A DNA stretch of 10,012 bases from Chloroflexota bacterium. Lineage in GTDB: Bacteria; Chloroflexota; Dehalococcoidia; SM23-28-2; RBG-16-64-32. Position numbers and translations under genes: made by a program. Shown one piece after another: positions 5,331 through 10,012 of this stretch (its first letter is position 1; every line of letters starts with the position of its first letter). Location of the stretch: NCBI GenBank assembly GCA_022565075.1, contig JADFKG010000075.1, positions 1 to 10,012 on the forward strand, in the 5' to 3' direction. A model generated the notes under the pieces. It made no database searches. It was given only the letters and a program-made list of their open reading frames with translations, and had not been told where the DNA came from.

Positions 5331-6103
5331 CGCCCGGCGAGCTTCTCGCGCACGTCGCCGATCGTGACGACGTTGCCGGTCCAGTCCCGGGGCTGCGCGG
5401 CCATCCAGAGCGAGGCCTCGGAGGCAGCTTCGGGCTGTTCCCACTGGGAGAGATCGGCGCCCGGGTTGCGGTAGAGCCAGCCTTCGGAGGCGATCATCAG
5501 CTCGATGCGCAGGGCGTTGACGGCGATGCCGTAATCCTTCAGCTCCATGCCCGTGTATTCCGTGAGCTTCTCCAGAGCGATCTTGGAGACGGAGTACGAG
5601 ACCATGCCCGGGTAGACTGCTTCGGCGAGCATTGAGGAGACGTTGATGATGGCGCCGGACTTGCGTTCCATCATCGCCGGCAAGAACGCCTGCATGCACA
5701 TAACCGGCCCGCGCAGGTTCACGTTCATCACGAGGTCCCAGCGCTTGAGCGGCGTCTCGTGGAACGGGGCGGGGGAGCTGATGCCCGCGTTGTTGACGAG
5801 CAGGTCGCAGCGGCCGAACGCGGCCAGCGTCTTCTCGGCGAGCGCCGCCACCTGGTCCTCCTTGGAGACGTCGCAGGCGACCGCGAGCGCCCGCCGGCCC
5901 TCGGCCTCGACGAGTCGCGCCGTTTCGTCGATCGTGCCTGGTAGATCAGCGGGTGCGGCATCTGTGGTGCGGGCGGAGACGACGATGTCGGCGCCGGCCT
6001 TCGCGAAGTCCACGGCGATCGCCCGGCCGATGCCGCGGCTGGCGCCGGTGACGACGGCGATCTGGTCAAGGAGCGGTCTGTCTGCCTTCACGACGCACAT
6101 CAT
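5327..6103 (-). CDS. Short-chain dehydrogenase/reductase (SDR), NAD(P)-dependent
   Basis: This classical SDR of 258 residues has the nucleotide-binding motif TGASRGIG (19-26), CDVS (78-80 region), NNAG (104-107), a catalytic serine at 156/157 in INVSS, and Y170-SVS-K174. The usual NALRPG after the active site reads NALRIE, an unusual change in the substrate/cofactor loop. It reduces a carbonyl or oxidises an alcohol; a 3-ketoacyl reductase role is possible given the neighbouring fatty-acid-type operon but is not shown. The start is unsettled. The frame is open to 6205, but that would overlap the divergent small ORF. ATG 6103 or 6100 lacks a Shine-Dalgarno, and a GTG at 6091 would be nearly leaderless behind the TTGACC/CATGAT promoter (6099-6127). 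Its stop interlocks with the acyltransferase stop. Confidence 0.88.
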   Translation of the reverse strand: MMCVVKADRPLLDQIAVVTGASRGIGRAIAVDFAKAGADIVVSARTTDAAPADLPGTIDETARLVEAEGRRALAVACDVSKEDQVAALAEKTLAAFGRCDLLVNNAGISSPAPFHETPLKRWDLVMNVNLRGPVMCMQAFLPAMMERKSGAIINVSSMLAEAVYPGMVSYSVSKIALEKLTEYTGMELKDYGIAVNALRIELMIASEGWLYRNPGADLSQWEQPEAASEASLWMAAQPRDWTGNVVTIGDVREKLAGR

Positions 6104-6127
6104 GGCCAGCAAGCTGTGGGCGGTCAA
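6099..6127 (-). promoter_or_regulatory. Candidate promoter of the SDR gene
   Basis: On the minus strand TTGACC (6122-6127) and CATGAT (6099-6104) are 17 bp apart. Transcription from it would begin near 6092, favouring translation from the GTG at 6091 rather than the ATGs at 6100-6103, which would overlap the -10. Confidence 0.35.
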
Positions 6128-6137
6128 GCGGACAGTG

Positions 6138-6161
6138 CCGGTAAGGGGGCCGTCCGGTAAG
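6138..6161 (+). repeat. Short direct repeat CCGGTAAG, two copies 16 bp apart
   Basis: CCGGTAAG occurs at 6138-6145 and again at 6154-6161, immediately before the small ORF. The exact 8-base repeat in a divergent intergenic gap could be a tandem protein-binding site, but two copies are weak evidence. Confidence 0.3.
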
Positions 6162-6173
6162 ATGAATCCCGGA

Positions 6174-6404
6174 ATGACGATCACTAAAGAGTTGAGCTTC
6201 GCCATGGACGAGAAGGGGATGAAGGCCCTCGCCCCGACGCTCGTCGGCCAGACGATCTCCTACTGGGACGGCGATACGGAGCTCAAGCACGGGCTGGTGA
6301 AGGCGGCGGAGGTGCTGCGAGGCGTCTACGGCAAGCCGTTCATCGAAGTCGAGATCGAAGAAGGCAAGACGGGCTCGAAGGCTGCCCCGGTGCCGCCGGT
6401 CTAG
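6174..6404 (+). CDS. Small conserved-looking hypothetical protein
   Basis: I do not recognise this 76-residue protein. It contains a compact, well-formed segment (LVGQTISYWDGDTELKHGLVK, then KPFIEVEIEEGKTG) with alternating hydrophobic residues suggesting a small beta-rich fold, and ends in a flexible AAPVPPV tail. No signal peptide, membrane segment or cysteine is present. The start is uncertain among ATG 6162 (AAGGGGG 12 nt upstream), ATG 6174 and ATG 6204 (AAAGAG upstream); I list the middle one. It is divergent from the SDR and convergent with the acidic membrane protein. Normal-looking codon composition and absence of a better frame support it as a gene. Confidence 0.6.
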   Translation: MTITKELSFAMDEKGMKALAPTLVGQTISYWDGDTELKHGLVKAAEVLRGVYGKPFIEVEIEEGKTGSKAAPVPPV

Positions 6405-6437
6405 GGCCGCAGCAGCGCCGGCAACGCACCATCACCC

Positions 6438-6770
6438 TCAGCTGATACGGATGAACAGCGGGATAACGAACGCCAGAATCAGCGCGATCGTGAACGTGAC
6501 GATGACCCACTGCGGCACGATGCCGCGGCGTTTCGGCGGCTCGTAGCCAGCGTAGCCGGCCGCCTCCGACAGGTCGTAGTCGGTGTCGCCGGGGCCGGGA
6601 ATGTAGCCGACCTCGTTGTCCGCCTCGTCGTCGTAGTAGCCCTCCGGCGTGTCTTCCCGTTCGTCGTCAGCGTCTTCGGGGTTGTCCCAGTCCGGAAAGT
6701 TGTCGACGCTGTAGTCGCCCGTGGTCGGGCCCTGGATGTCGCCGCCCAGTCGGTCGTCTCGCTTGGGCAT
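6438..6770 (-). CDS. Acidic single-pass membrane protein with C-terminal anchor, unknown function
   Basis: The protein has 110 residues. Residues 1-75 are highly acidic and low in complexity, rich in Asp, Glu, Gly and Tyr (for example NPEDADDEREDTPEGYYDDE), and probably disordered. A PPKRR basic patch at about 78-82 precedes a single hydrophobic helix (about 84-107, ending FIRIS). The positive patch before the helix predicts the acidic part in the cytoplasm and the C-terminus outside, a tail-anchored layout. There is no signal peptide. The start ATG 6768-6770 has no clear Shine-Dalgarno. Its 3' end is 33 bp from that of the small ORF, and it is divergent from the di-iron oxidase gene. I recognise no family; a short adaptor or scaffold is a guess. 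Confidence 0.75.
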   Translation of the reverse strand: MPKRDDRLGGDIQGPTTGDYSVDNFPDWDNPEDADDEREDTPEGYYDDEADNEVGYIPGPGDTDYDLSEAAGYAGYEPPKRRGIVPQWVIVTFTIALILAFVIPLFIRIS

Positions 6771-6843
6771 CGGAATCAGTCTAGCAGAGAGGTTGTGGCG
6801 AGGAGCCGGCGGCGGGTAGGGTTCTGCCTCCCTGGTTTTGTGA

Positions 6844-6858
6844 CCAGAGACACTCTGG
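6844..6858. promoter_or_regulatory. Inverted repeat upstream of the di-iron oxidase promoter
   Basis: CCAGAG-ACA-CTCTGG is a perfect 6-bp inverted repeat with a 3-bp spacer, ending 4 bp before the -35 box at 6863. That is a usual place for an activator, or for a repressor that blocks RNA polymerase. Only symmetry and position support it. Confidence 0.45.
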
Positions 6859-6862
6859 AGCG

Positions 6863-6892
6863 TTGACAGGAGGCGCGATTTCGTGCTAGAAA
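6863..6892 (+). promoter_or_regulatory. Strong promoter of the di-iron oxidase gene
   Basis: A consensus TTGACA (6863-6868) is followed after 18 bp by TAGAAA (6887-6892), preceded by TGC as an extended -10. Transcription would start near 6899, giving a leader of about 64 nt. A ribosome-binding site GAGGAAG (6951-6957) precedes the ATG at 6963. Confidence 0.68.
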
Positions 6893-6901
6893 AGTCGTGT
6901 A

Positions 6902-6919
6902 ACTTAGCGGCGGCTAAGT
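6902..6919. promoter_or_regulatory. Inverted repeat at the transcription start, candidate repressor operator
   Basis: ACTTAGC-GGCG-GCTAAGT has perfect 7-bp arms around a 4-bp spacer and begins about 3 bp after the predicted transcription start. Its size and position fit a dimeric repressor such as a TetR- or MarR-family protein. As RNA it could also form a small leader hairpin. No matching regulator gene is adjacent. Confidence 0.5.
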
Positions 6920-6962
6920 ATCTTCGGATGCCTGTGCGAGGCTCCAGCGAGAGGAAGAAATC

Positions 6963-8048
6963 ATGGCCATCGACGTCGACACTCTGGAAAAGCTACGGAC
7001 AGACACGGTTGACCCGCCCAAGGTAGACCTCAGCTGGCTCAACCTGGACGAGAACGGTCACCCCTGGGGCATGCGCGCCAAGCCGGGCAAGCGCGGCCTC
7101 ACGCTCGACGAGATCGAGGTCGGCCCGGTAGGAGAGGTGCCGGAGCAGTCCGACAACCGCTCCATCCGCGTGCGCGGCTCCGTGCCGCGGCCGGACGCAC
7201 CACGCGTGCCGGGAGGCTACGTCGCCAAGGCGGACGTCTACAGCGAGAACACGCGGCTCCTCTACGAAGAGGCCGTGCAGCGCCAGTGGTCTTCCGCGAC
7301 CGACATCCCCTGGGAGACCATCGACGCTCTTCCTGACGACATCGAGCGCGCGATGTGCCAGCTCTGCACTTTCCTCACCGAGGTGGAGTTCATCGCCGGC
7401 GACACGCCCGCGCAGTGGATCCCCAGGCTCAACAGTGAGCACCACGAGGTCAAGCTCTTCCTCCTCAGCCAGATCATGGACGAGGCCCGCCACCTGGACG
7501 TCTTCCGCAAGCGGGCGTTCGCCAACGGCGGCGGCCTTCTCTCTTCCCTGCCGCAGGACGGCCTGCGCGTCATCATCGAGGCGAAGGACTTCACTGAGAT
7601 GTCGGCGATCATGCACGTCGCGGCCGAGGGGTTCATTCAGTCCATGTTCCGCATGGGCGAGTACATCGGCCAGAACGAGGCGGAGAAGATGATCTTCCGG
7701 CTCTGCGGCCAGGACGAGTCCCGCCACCTGGGCTTCGGCGTCCTCCACCTCAAGTACGTGATGGACAACGAGCCGGAGCGCCGCGAAGAGATTCACCACT
7801 ACCTGGACAAGGTCGAGTCGACGTTGGCGCCGGACCCGATGGACGCAGACGCCGCGAACTTCGCGCTGTTCGAGGCGCTGGCCATCCTCATGGGCGGCGG
7901 CGTCAAGAACTTCGACAAGGGCCTGCAGCTCTCCATGGGCGTGCAGCGCAAGCGCGTCAACGAGTACATGCACCGCCTGACCGTCGCCGGCCTCGGCGAC
8001 CGCAGGGAGCGCATGAACCCGCTGCTGCGCCAGTTCCTCGACAACTAG
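6963..8048 (+). CDS. Di-iron ferritin-like / R2-type oxidase
   Basis: The 361-residue helical protein carries two four-helix-bundle half-motifs of non-heme di-iron proteins. The first is E140 or E142 in FLTEVEF, then E174-x2-H177 in MDEARHLDVF. The second is E222 in AAEGF, then E252-x2-H255 in GQDESRHLGF. This full E...ExxH...E...ExxH ligand set predicts an O2-activating di-iron site. The first 85 or so residues are a polar N-terminal extension; WSSATDIPW (109-117) begins the core. There is no C-terminal tail tyrosine and cysteine arrangement that would mark a true ribonucleotide reductase R2 here, so an oxidase, hydroxylase or desaturase is more likely. Electrons could come from a ferredoxin such as those at 346-1007. 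It is transcribed alone, from a strong promoter between two palindromes, and ends at a terminator. Substrate is unknown. Confidence 0.85.
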   Translation: MAIDVDTLEKLRTDTVDPPKVDLSWLNLDENGHPWGMRAKPGKRGLTLDEIEVGPVGEVPEQSDNRSIRVRGSVPRPDAPRVPGGYVAKADVYSENTRLLYEEAVQRQWSSATDIPWETIDALPDDIERAMCQLCTFLTEVEFIAGDTPAQWIPRLNSEHHEVKLFLLSQIMDEARHLDVFRKRAFANGGGLLSSLPQDGLRVIIEAKDFTEMSAIMHVAAEGFIQSMFRMGEYIGQNEAEKMIFRLCGQDESRHLGFGVLHLKYVMDNEPERREEIHHYLDKVESTLAPDPMDADAANFALFEALAILMGGGVKNFDKGLQLSMGVQRKRVNEYMHRLTVAGLGDRRERMNPLLRQFLDN

Positions 8049-8070
8049 CGCGCAACGAACCGCGAAACGG

Positions 8071-8102
8071 AAAGCGCCCCGATCAAACGATCGGGGCGCT
8101 TT
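8071..8102. terminator. Bidirectional intrinsic terminator
   Basis: AAAGCGCCCCGATC (8071-8084) and its exact complement GATCGGGGCGCTTT (8089-8102) form a 14-bp perfect stem with an AAAC loop. The stem starts with AAA and ends with TTT, so it can act on both strands. It lies between the convergent di-iron oxidase (stop 8048) and ThDP enzyme (stop 8143) genes. The U-tract is short, so efficiency may be moderate. Confidence 0.85.
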
Positions 8103-8142
8103 GGCGTCAAGTAATAGTCACGGCCGAACGTTACCGCGAGCC

Positions 8143-9786
8143 TTACATGAATTCGTAGCCGCCCATGATGCCGGGCGGCTCCTGGTCCATGATCACGTTC
8201 ACGCAGGCCGGCTTGCCGCTGTCCAGCGCGCGCTGGATCGCCGGGCGGATCTCCTCGGGCTTCGTCACGAACTCTCCGTGGCCGCCCATGCCTTCGACGA
8301 TCTTGTCGTAACGGCAGTTGTCGCCCAGCATGCTCGCCACGACGCGGTCCTTGCCGTACATCGCCCGCTGGCCGACCGTGATCTGGCCCCACTGGCGGTC
8401 GTTGCCGACGACGGAGACGACCGGGATGTTGAAGCGGACGAAGGTGTCGAAGTCGAAGCCGTTGAGCCCGAACGCGCCGTCGCCGTTGACCATGATGATG
8501 CGCTTGTCCGGGTAGACGGAGTTGATCGCCATGCAGAAGCCGGTGCCGACGCCGAGCGTACCGAACGGGCCCGGGTCGTACCACTGGCCGGGCAGGTTCA
8601 CCGGCATGATCTTCGACGCGTGCGAGACGATGTCGCCGCCGTCGCCGACGACGATCGTGTCCTCGTCGACGAAGCTGGCGATGTCGGCGCAGAGGCGGAA
8701 GGGGTGGATCGGATCGCGGTCGCTGGTCATCCACTCTTCCATCTGCGCGCGCGACTTGTCCTCCTGCTCCCGCAGCTCGGCCAGCCATCCGGAGTGGTCG
8801 GGCTTGGAGCCGGCAAGATCGGCGGTCGCTGCCTCCAGGAAGGCGCGGGCGTCGGCCTCGATCGGGAAGTCGATGTCGTGGTTGCGGCCGAGCTCCGCCG
8901 GGTCGGTGTCGACCTGGATGAGCTTCGCCTCGGGGTTGAAGCGCTTGCCGTAGGAGAGGCGGAAGTCCATCGGCGTGCCGATGAGGATGATCGCGTCAGC
9001 CAGGCCGAGGGCGTTGCGGCGGCTGCGGCTGTAGAACAGCGGGTCGTCCTGCGGCATCGAGCCGCGGCCCATGCCGTTCAGGTATACCGGCGCCTGCAGT
9101 GCGTCCGCGAACTCGCGCAGCTGTTCGTGCGCCTCGCTCCAGTAGATCGCCGAGCCGGCCATGATCAGCGGGCGTTCGGCGTTGCGCAGCGTCTCCGTCG
9201 CCTGGGCGAGGACGTTCGTGTCGGGGTAGACGCGGCCCGGCGGGCGGTAGCTCTCCGGGAAGGTGACCGTGGACTCCTCGACCTTGCGGAAGAGGACGTC
9301 GGCGGGGATCTCGAGGAAGGCGGGCCCGCGGCGGCCGGTCATCGCCGCGCGGAAGGCCATCGCGATGTATTCGGGGATGCGCTCGGTCTGGTGGACGCAC
9401 TTGGCGAACTTGGTGATCGGGCGCAGGAGCTCGGTGGCGTCCATGTCCTGCAGCGCGCCCATCTCGAAGCGGGCGAGCGGGCTGCGGCCGCCGATGATGA
9501 GCATCGGTGACTTGTTGTGCCAGGCGTTGGCGATGGCGGTGGTGCAGTCGGTGACGCCGGGCCCGGCGGTGACGACGCCGACGCCGCACTTGCGCGTGGC
9601 GCGCGACCAACCCTCGGCGGCGTGGCCGGCGACCTGCTCGTGGCGGACGTCGATGACCCTGATCTTCTCGTCGATGCAGGAGTCGTAGATCGCCTGCACG
9701 TGGCCGCCGCAGAGCGTGAAGATCGTATCGACGCCTTCCTGTTTGATGGCGCGGGCGACGAGGTCGCCACCGTCAACGAGGGCCAT
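8143..9786 (-). CDS. ThDP-dependent enzyme, acetolactate synthase / 2-hydroxyacyl-CoA lyase (ILVBL-like) family
   Basis: The 547-residue enzyme has the usual three-domain layout. The N-terminal Pyr domain holds the catalytic glutamate E50 in RHEQVAGHAAEG and the TAGPGVTD loop. A central nucleotide-fold domain occupies roughly 190-325. The C-terminal PP domain carries the ThDP/Mg motif beginning NGDGAFG (434-440) and ending near N462 in VVGND. GALQDMD (110-116) and FDTFVRFNIPVVSVVGND resemble the ILVBL/HACL branch rather than classical IlvB, and the C-terminus (PPGIMGGYEFM) is not IlvB-like. No regulatory IlvN subunit is adjacent. It probably cleaves or forms a C-C bond next to a carbonyl; 2-hydroxyacyl-CoA lyase or oxalyl-CoA decarboxylase activity are candidates. 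ATG 9784-9786 has AAGGAGA 7 nt upstream. A promoter lies at 9852-9881 and a heptamer repeat in the leader. Confidence 0.87.
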   Translation of the reverse strand: MALVDGGDLVARAIKQEGVDTIFTLCGGHVQAIYDSCIDEKIRVIDVRHEQVAGHAAEGWSRATRKCGVGVVTAGPGVTDCTTAIANAWHNKSPMLIIGGRSPLARFEMGALQDMDATELLRPITKFAKCVHQTERIPEYIAMAFRAAMTGRRGPAFLEIPADVLFRKVEESTVTFPESYRPPGRVYPDTNVLAQATETLRNAERPLIMAGSAIYWSEAHEQLREFADALQAPVYLNGMGRGSMPQDDPLFYSRSRRNALGLADAIILIGTPMDFRLSYGKRFNPEAKLIQVDTDPAELGRNHDIDFPIEADARAFLEAATADLAGSKPDHSGWLAELREQEDKSRAQMEEWMTSDRDPIHPFRLCADIASFVDEDTIVVGDGGDIVSHASKIMPVNLPGQWYDPGPFGTLGVGTGFCMAINSVYPDKRIIMVNGDGAFGLNGFDFDTFVRFNIPVVSVVGNDRQWGQITVGQRAMYGKDRVVASMLGDNCRYDKIVEGMGGHGEFVTKPEEIRPAIQRALDSGKPACVNVIMDQEPPGIMGGYEFM

Positions 9787-9806
9787 GGGCGGGTCTCCTT
9801 CTGTGT

Positions 9807-9834
9807 AGTGGGCAGTGGACAGTGGTTAGTGGAT
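9807..9834 (+). repeat. Four tandem heptamers AGTGGNN
   Basis: AGTGGGC, AGTGGAC, AGTGGTT and AGTGGAT follow each other without a gap, the last two bases varying. Read on the minus strand this is a NNCCACT heptamer series. It lies between the predicted promoter and the ribosome-binding site (9794-9800) of the ThDP enzyme gene, so it would be part of the leader RNA. Short heptameric repeats are known in intergenic DNA of cyanobacteria and other bacteria. Confidence 0.7.
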
Positions 9835-9851
9835 AGGGCGATTCGTGCGTA

Positions 9852-9881
9852 AGTGTATGGGGAAGGGCGGAGGCGCGGCAA
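9852..9881 (-). promoter_or_regulatory. Candidate promoter of the ThDP enzyme gene
   Basis: On the minus strand TTGCCG (9876-9881) and TACACT (9852-9857) are separated by 18 bp. The predicted start near 9845 gives a leader of about 58 nt that contains the heptamer repeat. The -35 box lies directly after the stop codon of the upstream gene. Confidence 0.45.
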
Positions 9882-9883
9882 GG

Positions 9884-10012
9884 CTAGTCTGCTCTGAGGA
9901 AACGTCGGCCTTCGTCTGTTATCTCCCACCACCCGTGAGGGGAACTTGGGTTCAGCAGCGGTGGATCCTCTCTGAATATCATATACTTGCGCGCCCATTT
10001 TGCTGTGTTTCT
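9884..10012 (-). CDS. C-terminal end of an unidentified protein, possibly winged-helix (partial)
   Basis: The last 42 codons of a minus-strand gene are visible, ending in TAG (9884-9886); the rest lies beyond the right edge. The tail reads ARKYMIFREDPPLLNPS and ends GWWEITDEGRRFLRAD. The pattern W-x-[IL]-T-x-x-G-x-x-[FL]-[LF] is the typical end of a winged helix-turn-helix, where the wing strand is followed by a last helix. The stretch is too short to name a family. This frame is preferred over the overlapping longer frame, which is proline- and serine-rich shadow. The ThDP gene follows on the same strand after about 97 bp with its own promoter. Confidence 0.6.
   Translation of the reverse strand, partial: RNTAKWARKYMIFREDPPLLNPSSPHGWWEITDEGRRFLRAD

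Noticed and set aside
6389..6430. Possible hairpin (GGTGC ... GCACC) between the small ORF and the acidic protein gene
   Set aside because: The arms are 5 bp with a long, poorly paired interior and no T-tract, so I could not support a terminator.
6993..7973. Minus-strand 326-residue open frame opposite the di-iron gene
   Set aside because: Low-complexity Leu/Val/Asp/Arg/His-rich shadow with no start signal; the plus strand has all di-iron ligands.
8101..9510. Long plus-strand open frame of 469 residues opposite the ThDP gene
   Set aside because: Its composition (Val, Asp, Arg, Ala-rich with no motifs) is the usual antisense shadow in GC-rich DNA; the minus-strand frame has complete ThDP motifs.
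9339..9998. 219-residue minus-strand frame overlapping the start of the ThDP gene
   Set aside because: It runs through the heptamer repeat and then becomes a Ser/Arg/Pro-rich shadow of the ThDP gene in another frame.
1..10012. CRISPR, transposon, toxin-antitoxin, phage or tRNA genes
   Set aside because: No spaced repeats, transposase motifs, terminal inverted repeats, toxin-antitoxin gene pairs or tRNA-like cloverleaf sequence were seen on either strand.

Overview
The window is GC-rich, gene-dense bacterial DNA, mostly housekeeping or accessory metabolism. I see no rRNA, tRNA, insertion sequence, CRISPR array or phage gene. A Thermus/actinobacterial-type 7Fe ferredoxin, a split MaoC (HadA/HadB-like) pair, a PatA/LpxL-type acyltransferase without other LPS genes, many GTG/TTG starts and a large hot-dog-fold gene set suggest a Chloroflexota (Dehalococcoidia/Thermomicrobia-like) or actinobacterial chromosome. 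This assignment is inference; no marker gene settles it.

Layout. (1) Positions 1-1007, minus strand: an adrenodoxin-type [2Fe-2S] ferredoxin, a 7Fe ferredoxin, then the N-terminal part of a LysR-type regulator that runs off the left edge. (2) Positions 1122-5330, plus strand: a tight seven-gene run. It encodes a FlK-like thioesterase, two MaoC/hot-dog dehydratase subunits, a small lipoprotein of unknown function, a FabF-type ketosynthase with an intact Cys-His-His triad, a PaaI-like hot-dog thioesterase and an HX4E acyltransferase. Most junctions overlap or nearly touch. (3) Positions 5327-6103, minus strand: an SDR oxidoreductase whose stop codon interlocks with the acyltransferase stop. (4) Positions 6162-6770: a small unknown ORF and an acidic protein with one C-terminal membrane segment. 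(5) Positions 6963-8048, plus strand: a di-iron ferritin-like/R2-type oxidase behind a strong promoter that sits between two palindromes, followed by a bidirectional terminator. (6) Positions 8143-9786, minus strand: a ThDP-dependent enzyme of the acetolactate synthase / 2-hydroxyacyl-CoA lyase superfamily, with a heptamer repeat in its leader. (7) Positions 9884-10012: the C-terminal tail of another minus-strand gene.

How they may work together (inference). The seven-gene run holds condensation (KS), dehydration (split MaoC), two chain-release or proofreading thioesterases and a membrane acyltransferase. This looks like a dedicated acyl-chain-making and acyl-transfer operon without its own ACP, ketoreductase or enoyl reductase. 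The convergent SDR could be the ketoreductase. The ferredoxins could supply electrons to a di-iron oxidase such as the one at 6963, and the ThDP enzyme could cleave 2-hydroxyacyl-CoAs. None of these links is proven by the sequence.
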